DNA of 38,186 nt from Blastocatellia bacterium (GTDB lineage Bacteria > Acidobacteriota > Blastocatellia > RBC074): positions 1 to 38,186 of the forward strand of contig JAEUQN010000054.1 in NCBI GenBank assembly GCA_016789725.1, read 5' to 3'. A program made the position numbers and the translations under genes. Of the stretch, positions 7,582-15,609 are shown in pieces; the stretch's first letter is position 1, and every line of letters starts with the position of its first letter. The notes beneath the pieces are model-generated. The model was not told the DNA's origin and did no database searches. It saw only the letters and a program-made list of their open reading frames with translations.

Positions 7582-8610
7582 TCATTGATTTCGGCTTTCG
7601 ATAAAATTCGCCATTGCCATTTGCGCTGCGCCCACGGCGGGCTTGTAAAGCGGAGCCGCAAGTATCGCATTTGGTGCAAAGGCGGCGATGTCTTCACGCA
7701 AAGGTTGCAAGATCAGATCGCCCGCGCTGAATACGCCGCCAACATAGCCGATGCGGAATATCTCGTCGCGCATATTCAACTGCGCAATGACAGCTTTGAT
7801 GGCACGGGCTAATTCGTGTGCTGAATCTTTCAGGATTTCAATCGCGGCAGCATCACCTTCTTGTGCGGTTTCGACGACGAGTTTGGAGAGCTGCGCAATT
7901 TGCGGCATGACATTCTTGTCAGGATTATAAATGACGGCTGGAAGTTCGGGCGGTGTTTTCACATTGAAGTAGCGACAGACTTTTTCCGTCAACGCTGTTT
8001 CTTCATGACGACGGTAATCATAAGCTGTCATCACCGCTTCTAATGCGCGGCGGCCAATGTAGGTGCCGCTTCCTTCATCGCCAAGTGTTGGCCCCCATCC
8101 TCCTGCGCGCGCTACTTCGCCGTCTTTGTTGACGCCATAAGCAATCGAACCAGTGCCCGCAATAATCACGATACCCGGTTTGCCTGCGGTGGCCCCTGCC
8201 AACGCAATGCGCGCGTCGGTTTCGAGCGTGAAATGAAGCGACGGCAGGGCCGCTTCGATGGCCTCGTACATTTTGCGATGATTGTCTGGATGCGAAACGC
8301 CAGCCAGCCCGATACAGCCGGCAGTAATTTGATGCGTCGTGATTTCAGCTTGGCGACAAGCAAGGATAATAGCAGTTGTTACGGCGTGTGTTGCGGCTTC
8401 AACACCTACGCGATGAAAATTGGCGGCGGCAGTCCGGCCTTCGCCAACTAAACAGTTAGCGAGATCAGCGTCAGAATCAATCGGCGCACGAAAGATCATC
8501 GCCCGTGTATTTGTTCCACCGCCATCTACTCCCAGCCAATATAAGGTGCTGCGATCTTCCTCCGCCAGATTCCTAACAACCGAATCTAAAACTTCGGTGA
8601 GGGGGTGCAT
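7582..8610 (-). CDS. BadF/BadG-family N-acetylmuramic acid / N-acetylglucosamine kinase (MurK-like)
   Basis: An ATP-dependent sugar kinase of the ASKHA fold, 342 residues. The phosphate-1 motif LGVDGGGTNTRA is at 27-37. The adenosine/phosphate-2 region VIIAGTGSIAYG is at 148-159, followed by GGWGPTLGDEGSG (170-182), which is characteristic of the BadF/NagK group. MurK of Clostridium acetobutylicum, which phosphorylates both MurNAc and GlcNAc at C6, belongs to this group and is also linked to murQ. That parallel makes MurNAc the likely substrate here, but GlcNAc cannot be excluded. The frame is open upstream to ATG 8748; ATG 8610 is chosen because GGAAGGA lies six bases ahead of it and the extra 46 residues have no family counterpart. 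It is the first gene of the kinase-murQ-HAD operon and is divergent from a LysR gene. Confidence 0.82.
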   Translation of the reverse strand: MHPLTEVLDSVVRNLAEEDRSTLYWLGVDGGGTNTRAMIFRAPIDSDADLANCLVGEGRTAAANFHRVGVEAATHAVTTAIILACRQAEITTHQITAGCIGLAGVSHPDNHRKMYEAIEAALPSLHFTLETDARIALAGATAGKPGIVIIAGTGSIAYGVNKDGEVARAGGWGPTLGDEGSGTYIGRRALEAVMTAYDYRRHEETALTEKVCRYFNVKTPPELPAVIYNPDKNVMPQIAQLSKLVVETAQEGDAAAIEILKDSAHELARAIKAVIAQLNMRDEIFRIGYVGGVFSAGDLILQPLREDIAAFAPNAILAAPLYKPAVGAAQMAMANFIESRNQ

Positions 8611-8858
8611 GGTTCTATCCTTCCCACGAATCTTCAACGCTTTGGACCAGCTCGACATTGACGAGGGCGGTGCGAGCTTCCCACTGATACCAGAAGCGTT
8701 TACTTTTGCAGTCCAGGGAAGCTTTATAATAAACTTACCGTCTGTCATAAATGAAACTAAAAGTTCTAATCATAATGATAAATAATACTTGTTGTTGGTG
8801 AATGGCCGATTGCGGGTTATGACCAGTCAAACAGTCACCGGCTACCAACTATCAATTT
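8611..8858. promoter_or_regulatory. Divergent control region between salvage operon and lysR-type gene
   Basis: This is 248 bp with no convincing gene. The middle (8723-8790) is A/T-rich and includes a perfect ATCAT-A-ATGAT palindrome (8769-8779) and a TATAAA-like leftward -10 (8723-8728). No consensus promoter is clear on either strand. LysR regulators commonly bind such a shared divergent region and control the opposite operon, so this is the best place to look for the regulator's site. Confidence 0.4.
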
Positions 8859-9746
8859 ATGGAATTTCGTCAGCTCCGAACTCTGTTAGCCATTGCGGAA
8901 ACGCGCAATTTTACGCGGGCTGCCGAACGTGTTCATTTGACGCAGGCTGCCGTCAGCGCGCAAGTCAAAGCTCTCGAAATGGAAACCGGTGTGCCGTTGT
9001 TTGCACGTGTGAACAAAAAGGTGTTTCTGACAGAAGCTGGTGAATTGCTGGTGCGCAAGGCCGAGCGGTTGCTCAAAGCACACGATGAGGCTTTGCTCGC
9101 GCTCAAAGAATTAGGGGATGCGGAAAAAGGACGGCTGCGTATTGGCACCGCTTCGACGATGGCGAGTAATGATCAATTGCCTACGATTCTGGCTGAACTC
9201 AAACGCGAATATCCCAAAGCGCAAGTTACTGTTCGTCGCGCCACCAGTGCCGAAATCGTCGCACAGATTCTACAAAATGATTTGGATATCGGGTTGGTTT
9301 CGCTTCCGGTCGAAGCGAATGATATCCGTGCTGAGGTGTTGCAACGTGATCGGTTGGTTGCCATCATGCAACCCGACCATGCACTTGCGCATCAACGCAG
9401 TGTCAGCCCCACACAACTCGCTGCCGAGTCCTTGATACTCGGTGAACAGGGCGGTAACACACGCCGCTTGATAGATTTGTTTTTTGCGAAATCAGGGGTG
9501 CGGCCTGAAGTGATAATGGAGCTTGGCAGTATGATTTCAATCAAACGGATGGTCGAACATGGATTAGGATTAAGCATTTTGCCGCGCTCGTCGGTGCGAG
9601 AAGAAATCAGGGTTGGTAAGCTGCTGGCATTGCCGATCCGTGGCTTTAAGGACAATTGGGAATTAGGCTTAGTCACGCTCAAAAGCGATCACGTGCCGCC
9701 ACTGCAACGAGCCTTCAAGCAGCTTTGCAAAAAATATTTCGACTAA
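8859..9746 (+). CDS. LysR-family transcriptional regulator
   Basis: A DNA-binding regulator of 295 residues, typical length. The winged helix-turn-helix is at 1-60: MEFRQLRTLLAIAE, then NFTRAAERVHLTQAAVSAQVKALE and the wing GVPLFAR...LTEAGE. A linker helix is followed by a periplasmic-binding-protein-like effector domain (about 90-290: GRLRIGTAST, GLGLSILPRS). The effector is unknown. It is divergent from the MurK-MurQ operon, the classical layout for a LysR protein and its target, so a muropeptide sugar or GlcNAc derivative is a reasonable inferred ligand. It heads a rightward unit with a secreted protein and a cyclase, with a 12-base gap to the next start. No clear Shine-Dalgarno sequence precedes ATG 8859. 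Confidence 0.93.
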   Translation: MEFRQLRTLLAIAETRNFTRAAERVHLTQAAVSAQVKALEMETGVPLFARVNKKVFLTEAGELLVRKAERLLKAHDEALLALKELGDAEKGRLRIGTASTMASNDQLPTILAELKREYPKAQVTVRRATSAEIVAQILQNDLDIGLVSLPVEANDIRAEVLQRDRLVAIMQPDHALAHQRSVSPTQLAAESLILGEQGGNTRRLIDLFFAKSGVRPEVIMELGSMISIKRMVEHGLGLSILPRSSVREEIRVGKLLALPIRGFKDNWELGLVTLKSDHVPPLQRAFKQLCKKYFD

Positions 9747-9758
9747 GGGAATTTGAGG

Positions 9759-10892
9759 ATGAAACAGAAACTAAAGACTTGGTTTAGCACTAGCATCAGC
9801 ATCGCACTTCTTATTAATTCTTTGGCTTTTTCTGCTTTTGCACAACAACAACGTCCGCGTCGTGCGAGTGATGCAGAGTTTAGTAAGCTGCCTGCGGGAA
9901 CGCGGTTTTTGCCTAGAGGATACGTCCTTGTTTTGCGTTTGGACACCCGGCTGGATTCCGGTCAGGTGCGTCCCAGTGATCGTTTTTCCGCTCGCATTGA
10001 TGAACCCATCACCGACGAGGTCGGAAACATGATCCTGCCCGCAAATTTATTGGTGATTGGCCACATCAAAGAAGTGACGCCCGCGCAAATGGGGCGTCGC
10101 TCTGGCGTGATTGAGATTGAGTTCGACCGTCTGGTGATGCCGGATGGTCGGGAACTTTCGTTGCGAGGTATCCTAACGAGCGCCGATCCTGTAGAGCGTA
10201 GAAAACTCAAAATTGATGAAGAAGGTGTGATTGAAGGCGGGGGGCAATTGAAACGTAATACCGTTTTTGTGGGTGGTGGGGCAGCGGCTGGAGCCGTCAT
10301 CGGAGCGATTGCCGGCGGGGCCGCGCTTGGTGCTGGTGTTGGCGCAGCGGCTGGAATCGTGGCGGTTTTGTTGGCAAAAGGAAAAGAGGCGATTGTCGAG
10401 CCGGGAACCTTAATTGGGCTGGAGTTAACGGAGGGCGTAGATCTGACGCAACGTGGTACAATTCCGCCGCCTCGCCCTACACCTTCGACCACGCCGACAG
10501 CGCCGACAACGTCGAATGGCAATCAATCTCCCACCCCTACGCCTAACAATCCGCAGCAGCCTGTCCCGTTACCGACGCCGCCGCTGGAGCCGCAATTACT
10601 AAAGGTCAGTTTTGCACAAGTAGAGCGCGTTTCCGGCAATTCTATTTTGGTGGTAGCAACGGCAGAAACGACCTCTGGGGGCTGGCGTGTCAAAGCCGAA
10701 CATGAGGTCAATCGAGACACGCTTGACGTTTGGATCAAAGGTACCCCGCCCGAAGGACGCGCGACCAAAGCCCTTTCACATCCAACCGTCACGACTACCG
10801 TCGCCGACCCCAGTCGTGCTATTCGACGGGTGATTGTTCACGGTTTAGGAAATGATCGCGCGTTAGCCGTTCCACAGCAAATCAGACGATAA
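9759..10892 (+). CDS. Secreted protein with glycine-zipper and Pro/Thr-rich linker, function unknown
   Basis: Not recognised as a named family. It is 377 residues. A signal peptide (1-29, core ISIALLINSLAFSAFA) is followed by a soluble N-domain (about 45-165) with a capping-like block (GQVRPSDRFSARIDEPI, ILPANLLVIGHI, GVIEIEFDRLVMPDG) reminiscent of SAF/TrbI-type beta modules. Next come a glycine-alanine zipper (about 175-215), a low-complexity Pro/Thr linker (about 240-280), and a C-terminal beta-rich domain ending in VIVHGLGNDRA. Anchoring to an envelope membrane by the zipper is plausible. ATG 9759 is preferred over TTG 9753 because AAGGGA (9745-9750) is well spaced. It lies between a LysR gene and a cyclase gene, five bases before the latter. 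The zipper echoes the small protein at 119-505, although the flanking sequences differ. Confidence 0.65.
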   Translation: MKQKLKTWFSTSISIALLINSLAFSAFAQQQRPRRASDAEFSKLPAGTRFLPRGYVLVLRLDTRLDSGQVRPSDRFSARIDEPITDEVGNMILPANLLVIGHIKEVTPAQMGRRSGVIEIEFDRLVMPDGRELSLRGILTSADPVERRKLKIDEEGVIEGGGQLKRNTVFVGGGAAAGAVIGAIAGGAALGAGVGAAAGIVAVLLAKGKEAIVEPGTLIGLELTEGVDLTQRGTIPPPRPTPSTTPTAPTTSNGNQSPTPTPNNPQQPVPLPTPPLEPQLLKVSFAQVERVSGNSILVVATAETTSGGWRVKAEHEVNRDTLDVWIKGTPPEGRATKALSHPTVTTTVADPSRAIRRVIVHGLGNDRALAVPQQIRR

Positions 10893-10897
10893 GCTCG

Positions 10898-11530
10898 ATG
10901 AAGTTTTACGACATCACGGTTCCATTCTCGACCGAATTGCCTGTTTATCCCGGCGATCCGGTTGTGCAAATTTCTCAGGTTGCCAGCCTTGCTGCGGGCG
11001 ATATTTGTACCGTCTCGCATCTGAGCTTTGGTTCACATACCGGCACGCACGTAGACCCGCCTGCGCATTTTGTGGCAGGCATGGCAACGTTGGATGAATT
11101 GCCGTTGGAAGTGCTAATCGGTCCGGTACGCGTGGTGGATGTGGGAGAAATCAGCGCAATTGATGTCGCAACGATTGAGGCGGCGAAGTTGGATGGCGTC
11201 GAGCGGGTGCTTTTCAAAACACGCAATTCACGGCTGTGGCAGGCAGGCGTGCGCGAGTTTGAGAAAGAGTTTGTTTACCTGGAAACCGAAGCGGCTGAGC
11301 GATTGGTCGCGCTCGGCGTGAAGTTAGTGGGGATTGATTATCTCTCGATTGAGAAATTCAACTTTGAGCAGCCGACGACGCATTACGCATTGCTCCGAAA
11401 CAACGTCGTGATTGTGGAAGGATTGAATCTGACAGAGGTGGTGGCAGGCAATTACGAACTGATTTGCCTGCCGATGAAAATTAAACGCGGCGATGGTGGC
11501 CCGGCGCGCGTGGTGTTGCGCGAGCTTTAA
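10898..11530 (+). CDS. Cyclase-family metal hydrolase (kynurenine formamidase-like)
   Basis: A 210-residue member of the cyclase family (PF04199), which includes bacterial kynurenine formamidase KynB and other amide or lactone hydrolases. The metal-binding signature H-x-G-T-H-x-D-x-P-x-H is complete at 47-57 (SHTGTHVDPPAHF). The N-terminal YDITVPFS..LPVYPGDP and the C-terminal block VVIEGLNLTEV..G.Y.LICLPMKI..GDG.PARV are also typical. KynB hydrolyses N-formylkynurenine in tryptophan breakdown, but no other kynurenine gene is near, so the substrate is open. It is probably co-transcribed with the upstream secreted protein. Its stop codon overlaps the stop of the convergent epimerase gene in a shared TTAA (11527-11530). 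Confidence 0.85.
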   Translation: MKFYDITVPFSTELPVYPGDPVVQISQVASLAAGDICTVSHLSFGSHTGTHVDPPAHFVAGMATLDELPLEVLIGPVRVVDVGEISAIDVATIEAAKLDGVERVLFKTRNSRLWQAGVREFEKEFVYLETEAAERLVALGVKLVGIDYLSIEKFNFEQPTTHYALLRNNVVIVEGLNLTEVVAGNYELICLPMKIKRGDGGPARVVLREL

Positions 11531-13092
11531 TTGGGTAAACTTCCGACTTGTGTGACGATGGTTTCATTGAGCAATTCATGCGCCCATCCAGTTTGCCGAT
11601 TGATACTGCGTGTCATTCCCTCTTCGCTTAGGAATTTGACGTTGCTAAATTTCGCATGCGTATAGTCCTGCACCTTGCCAGACTGAATCGCCTCTACCAC
11701 CTGATTAATTCCTTGTTCCAAGGTCCATTGCGGAACGAAGCCCAATGCCTGATGAATTTTGCTGAAGTTTACGCGGTAATTGCGGCGATCACCATCGAAC
11801 GCCACATCTATCAATTCTGATGAAGGCACAAGCCGTTCAATCGTTTCTCCGACTTGCGAAATGGTGTAATTCTGTTCGTTAGAACCAACGTTGAAGACTT
11901 GGTTGTGAACGGCGGGAACGGGTGCTTCCAAGGCCTTGAAAACTGCCAGGGCGGCATCATCCACGTGAACGAAGGGACGCCATTGATCGCCGCCGGAAAC
12001 GGTGATGCGGCCTTCAACAATGGCTTTGGCTGTCAGTAGGTTGACGACCAGATCAAAACGCGTGCGCCCCGAAAGCCCGTAAATCGTACCGAATCTCAGC
12101 AAGGTCGGAGCAAAGGTTTCATCCGCCATTCTCGTCAGCACATGTTCAGACGCGATCTTGCTGCGTGCATACAGTGAAACTGGATTCAGCGCGGATCTTT
12201 CATCCAAGAATTCATCTGACGCACCATACACCGAACAGGTGCTGGCAAAGATGAAGCGATTGACGCCACTGCCTTTGGCTACTTCAGCAATCATGCGCGT
12301 CGCCATCAGATTGACTTCAATTGTCAACTCTTCATCCAAGGCACACGCCGGATCGCCGACAATGGCCCCCAAGTGAATCACCGCATCCATTCCCCGAATG
12401 GCTTCGACGACTTTATCAATGGCGCGAAAATCGGCGCGCACCACTTCCAGACGTGGATGGTTCAGTAAGCCTTCAATAGGTTCGGTTCCATACAGCAACA
12501 AATCCAATAAGCGAACCTGATAGCCTTTCTCCAATAGTTTGGGCAATAACGCTGAACCGATATATCCCGCGCCGCCGATGACCAGCACGTTGCGGATTGC
12601 TCGTTCAGCCCGTTTGTCGTGTTGTAATTCCGTGCGCACAACATCGCGCCAAATCATAGACCAACCACGCGCCGCCATCAGCAATCCCACGCTTACCAAC
12701 CAAGCCAACAACACCGCGCCACGTGGTAGCTGTGGGGTGAGATCAAACATGTAACAGAGAAAGCTGAAAATCAGATAGCCAAGGCTGACCGCTTGAAAAA
12801 TGATCAGCGCCTTGTATCGTCCCTGATACGCACGGCTGTATGTATAAAACCCGCTCATCAAAAAAACGATGAGGCAGATTGCCGTCAGTAACCAGCTTCG
12901 TTTGCTGAAGTAGGTTACATAAGCCCAGAACATCTGGTTATAGGTCAGCCCATTCTCAATGGTCTCAAACGCGACAAGATAGAAATACCGAACCGCCAGC
13001 GCCAGCATCAATGACACATTAAGCAGCACGGTATCCGCCGCCATCCGCAAGACGATTTCCCGTGAGAACCGAAAAGAACGCCAATCAAGCAT
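11527..13092 (-). CDS. Four-TM membrane domain fused to a nucleotide-sugar epimerase/dehydratase (extended SDR)
   Basis: A 521-residue inner-membrane enzyme. Residues 1-150 hold about four transmembrane segments (about 18-40, 65-82, 95-116, 126-142) resembling the N-terminal domain of CapD/PglF/WbaP proteins, including the GFYTYSRAYQGRYKAL block. A GalE-like extended SDR follows from about 167: NAD motif GGAGYIGS (173-180), STCSVYG (284-290) and active-site YARSK (308-312). Residues 335-500 form the substrate domain. CapD-type 4,6-dehydratases carry an extra CoA-binding-like Rossmann domain and a different catalytic motif, and both are absent here. An epimerase acting on a nucleotide sugar or lipid-linked sugar at the membrane is the best guess. 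GGAG is well placed before ATG 13092. It is the last gene of the polysaccharide locus. Confidence 0.85.
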   Translation of the reverse strand: MLDWRSFRFSREIVLRMAADTVLLNVSLMLALAVRYFYLVAFETIENGLTYNQMFWAYVTYFSKRSWLLTAICLIVFLMSGFYTYSRAYQGRYKALIIFQAVSLGYLIFSFLCYMFDLTPQLPRGAVLLAWLVSVGLLMAARGWSMIWRDVVRTELQHDKRAERAIRNVLVIGGAGYIGSALLPKLLEKGYQVRLLDLLLYGTEPIEGLLNHPRLEVVRADFRAIDKVVEAIRGMDAVIHLGAIVGDPACALDEELTIEVNLMATRMIAEVAKGSGVNRFIFASTCSVYGASDEFLDERSALNPVSLYARSKIASEHVLTRMADETFAPTLLRFGTIYGLSGRTRFDLVVNLLTAKAIVEGRITVSGGDQWRPFVHVDDAALAVFKALEAPVPAVHNQVFNVGSNEQNYTISQVGETIERLVPSSELIDVAFDGDRRNYRVNFSKIHQALGFVPQWTLEQGINQVVEAIQSGKVQDYTHAKFSNVKFLSEEGMTRSINRQTGWAHELLNETIVTQVGSLPN

Positions 13093-13127
13093 GAAGTTTC
13101 TCCGACGTTGTTCGGGGCAGTGTTGCG

Positions 13128-14330
13128 CTAAACGGCAGAAGCGTTACGCGCTTGATTCAGCGCTTTTGTGACGTCTTCTGCATGTTGATGAATACGAGTC
13201 ACAGCCTCACAAATGCCCAACGCCGTTTCCTCTTCCATGTTTGACCATAATGGAAAGCTCAAGCTGTTCTCTGCTAACAACACCGTGTTTGGCAGTACGC
13301 TTTCATCCGGCGCAAAGTGACGATAGGCCGTTTGGCGATGTACCGGCGGGTCGTAGTATTTTCGCGTGTCAATATTTTCTGCGGTTAAGGCTTGTGCCAA
13401 ATGATCGCGGCTGACACCAAACGCATCGGCATCCAACAGGATCGAGAATTCTCGGTAGGAGTTGCGGTCTTCGGGGTGAACGCGTTGAAATTCGATGCCC
13501 GGCAATTTGCCCATCTCGCGGCGATAAATGGCAACCGTGGCATTGCGCCGCTGTGCTGCGCCCTCTAATCCTTGCAGGCTCTTGAGTCCCAGCAACGCAT
13601 TAAATTCGGGCATTCGCGCGTTGATGCCTGCAAACGCACTATCGTAGTTGCCGTCGTTGCCATATTCTCGACCTTTCCGTAAATGATCGGCGAGCGCGTC
13701 ATTATTGGTCGAAACGATTCCACCTTCACCCGCGATCAGGAGCTTTGTCGGACTGAGACTGAACGAATGCGCATCACCTTGCTTGCCAACCGGGACACCA
13801 CGGTACAACGCGCCGAAGCCGTGGGCAGAATCAAAGATCAACTTGAGTCCGTGCCGATCTGCAACGGCCTGTAACGCTTCAATCTCTGCCGGATTGCCAA
13901 AGTTATGCACGGCGACGATGGCGCTGGTATTCGGAGTGATGGCCGCTTCGGCGGCTTCGGGGGACAGGTTCGTCGTTCCAGCATCAACGTCAGCGAAGAC
14001 CGGTCTCAATCCCGCCCACACCAGTGAACTCACACTTGCCATAAACGTGAAGCTGGGGACGACGACATCACCGGTCAGGCCCAGGCCCTGATACGACAGC
14101 ATCAAACCAGTTGTGCAACTCGAAAGTGCAACAGCGTGGTTGACGCCCAAATGCGCGGCAATCGCTTCTTCAAACTCGCGCAGAAACTTTCCCTTCGTTA
14201 CCATTCCCGTCTCGATAATCGAGCGGACACCTTCTTGCATTTCATCCATGCTGGGCAATTGCGGTCGTACGATGTTGACCTTTCTATCAAAAATCGGCGC
14301 ATTGCCCAGGATGGCGGGTTGATTACTCAT
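13128..14330 (-). CDS. DegT/DnrJ/EryC1-type sugar aminotransferase
   Basis: A PLP-dependent aminotransferase of 400 residues that converts a keto-nucleotide sugar to an amino sugar in the cytosol. The fold-type-I signature is clear: ALSSCTTGL (68-76), VVPSFTF..S (90-98), FDSAHGFGA (166-174) with the cofactor Asp167, and HSFSLSPTKLLIAGEGG with PLP Lys196. Relatives include PglE (UDP-4-amino-bacillosamine precursor) and VioA (dTDP-Qui4N). The next gene upstream is a PglD/VioB-like acyltransferase whose stop overlaps this start (ATGA), so the pair probably makes an N-acylated 4-amino-4,6-dideoxy sugar. Whether the carrier is UDP or dTDP is not decided by the sequence. A 35-base gap separates it from the downstream epimerase. 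Confidence 0.92.
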   Translation of the reverse strand: MSNQPAILGNAPIFDRKVNIVRPQLPSMDEMQEGVRSIIETGMVTKGKFLREFEEAIAAHLGVNHAVALSSCTTGLMLSYQGLGLTGDVVVPSFTFMASVSSLVWAGLRPVFADVDAGTTNLSPEAAEAAITPNTSAIVAVHNFGNPAEIEALQAVADRHGLKLIFDSAHGFGALYRGVPVGKQGDAHSFSLSPTKLLIAGEGGIVSTNNDALADHLRKGREYGNDGNYDSAFAGINARMPEFNALLGLKSLQGLEGAAQRRNATVAIYRREMGKLPGIEFQRVHPEDRNSYREFSILLDADAFGVSRDHLAQALTAENIDTRKYYDPPVHRQTAYRHFAPDESVLPNTVLLAENSLSFPLWSNMEEETALGICEAVTRIHQHAEDVTKALNQARNASAV

Positions 14331-14995
14331 TCAGATAACTCCTCGTTGATTTTGATCACTTTCGCGGGAACGCCAACAGCCGTGCTGTAGGACGGGATGT
14401 TGCGAATCACGACTGCGCCTGCGCCCAGCGTGGACCACGCACCAATCGAACATCCTTGAATTACATTGGTTCCCATTCCGATATAACAGCCTTCGCCCAC
14501 CGTCACATTACCGGCCAGATGAACACCAGGATTGATGTTCGTGTAGTCGCCTACGACTGAATCGTGGCTAACGCTGACACCGACATTGAGCGTAATGAAA
14601 TTGCCGATACGTGCTCCGGTGTTGATGATGACGTGGGGAAAGATCACAACGCCTTTTCCGATGTGCGCGCGGGGCGAGAGATGCGCTAAAGGCGAGATTG
14701 CGTTCGCAAATTCGAGCTTGGTCAAGATAGCACGATTGACCAGCTTTTGGCACGTCTGAGGATTGCCGACAGCACAAATTATTTTCAATCCGTCGCGGTC
14801 AGCCGTGTCAAACCAATCCCAATCGCCAAGTACGGGTAGCCCGTCCAATTCTTTACCGTGCAATTCGCGCTTGCCATCCACAAAACCTTCCAGCACGATG
14901 CCACGGGTCACTTGTGCCTGATGCCGCAGGATGTCCGCGATTTCGCGCCCGTGTCCGCCTGCGCCAATAATGACAATGCGATCAGGCCTGGTCAT
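14327..14995 (-). CDS. NeuD/PglD-family sugar N- or O-acyltransferase (left-handed beta-helix)
   Basis: A 222-residue acetyl-CoA-dependent sugar acyltransferase. The N-terminal nucleotide-sugar-binding Rossmann-like domain begins IVIIGAGGHGREIAD (7-21). The C-terminal hexapeptide-repeat beta-helix spans about 105-215 (HLSPRAHIGKGVVI, GCYIGMGTNVIQGCSIG, STLGAGAVV). His144 in GVSVSHDSVVGD is the conserved catalytic histidine position of PglD. Its start overlaps the PglC-like stop (ATGA), and its stop overlaps the aminotransferase start. The set PglC-PglD-PglE-like is therefore translationally coupled. N-acetylation of a UDP- or dTDP-4-amino-6-deoxy sugar is inferred; sialic-acid O-acetylation (NeuD) is less likely because no sialic-acid synthesis gene is present. 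Confidence 0.9.
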   Translation of the reverse strand: MTRPDRIVIIGAGGHGREIADILRHQAQVTRGIVLEGFVDGKRELHGKELDGLPVLGDWDWFDTADRDGLKIICAVGNPQTCQKLVNRAILTKLEFANAISPLAHLSPRAHIGKGVVIFPHVIINTGARIGNFITLNVGVSVSHDSVVGDYTNINPGVHLAGNVTVGEGCYIGMGTNVIQGCSIGAWSTLGAGAVVIRNIPSYSTAVGVPAKVIKINEELSE

Positions 14996-15603
14996 AGCGG
15001 TTTTGTCTGGCTCCCCATAAATTCCTGCGCTGTTGCCTGTCCGGGTTCATTGATGCCGTCGCGCTGAACAATTTTCCAAACCGTCAAGGCCAGAATTTTA
15101 ACGTCCAGCCACAGCGAATGGTGATCCACATACCAAACATCCAGTGCAAATTTTTGCTCCCACGTCAGCGCATTACGACCATTGATCTGTGCCCAGCCCG
15201 TAATGCCCGGTCGAACTTCGTGGCGGCGCAATTGTTCCGGTGAATACCGCTCCAAATACTTTGCCAATAGCGGGCGCGGGCCAACCAAACTCATTTCGCC
15301 TCGAATGACATTCCACAATTCTGGCAGTTCATCCAGGCTGGTCGAGCGCAGAAATTTCCCGAATGATGTCAGCCGAATTTCGTCCGGCAGTAACTCACCA
15401 TTCGTATCGCGTTGGTCTGTCATCGTGCGGAATTTGTGCAGTCGAAACAATCGCGCATCAAGTCCCGGTCGCGGTTGATGAAAGATCACGGGCGATCCGA
15501 GTTTGAGGCGCACTAGCAATGCTGTGATTGCCAGAACAGGGGACAATACAATCAATGCGACGAGTGCAATCAGAAGGTCAAAAATTCGTTTCATCAGATT
15601 CAC
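14992..15603 (-). CDS. Initiating phosphoglycosyl transferase, PglC-like (bacterial sugar transferase)
   Basis: A small monotopic phosphoglycosyl transferase of 203 residues that transfers a sugar-1-phosphate from a nucleotide sugar to undecaprenyl phosphate, starting repeat-unit assembly at the inner membrane. It has the N-terminal re-entrant helix (KRIFDLLIALVALIVLSPVLA, about 5-25) with KFRTM, the catalytic Asp-Glu pair at 91-92 (SLDELPELWN), MSLVGPRP (104-111) and PGITGWAQINGRN. The length matches PglC rather than the long WbaP/WcaJ type. The start is GTG 15603 or ATG 15594; neither has a clear Shine-Dalgarno sequence. It lies six bases after the preceding glycosyltransferase and overlaps the acyltransferase. 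Its neighbours suggest an amino-deoxy sugar as the first residue of the repeat. Confidence 0.93.
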   Translation of the reverse strand: MNLMKRIFDLLIALVALIVLSPVLAITALLVRLKLGSPVIFHQPRPGLDARLFRLHKFRTMTDQRDTNGELLPDEIRLTSFGKFLRSTSLDELPELWNVIRGEMSLVGPRPLLAKYLERYSPEQLRRHEVRPGITGWAQINGRNALTWEQKFALDVWYVDHHSLWLDVKILALTVWKIVQRDGINEPGQATAQEFMGSQTKPL

Positions 15604-15609
15604 TGTGTC

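Noticed and set aside
8620..8740. A second minus-strand frame reading through about 39 codons in the lysR/kinase gap
   Set aside because: It has no start codon or ribosome-binding site and is too short to separate from chance.
8611..8748. 46-residue N-terminal extension of the MurK-like kinase from ATG 8748
   Set aside because: ATG 8610 has a good Shine-Dalgarno sequence and the extension has no counterpart in the family.
9962..10792. Open minus-strand frames opposite the secreted Gly/Pro-rich protein
   Set aside because: They arise from GC-rich low-complexity sequence and read as Ser/Pro-rich strings without family features.
11505..11522. Possible GC-rich hairpin CGCGC/GCGCG at the end of the cyclase gene
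   Set aside because: The stem is only 5 bp, lies within coding sequence, and has no following T-run.
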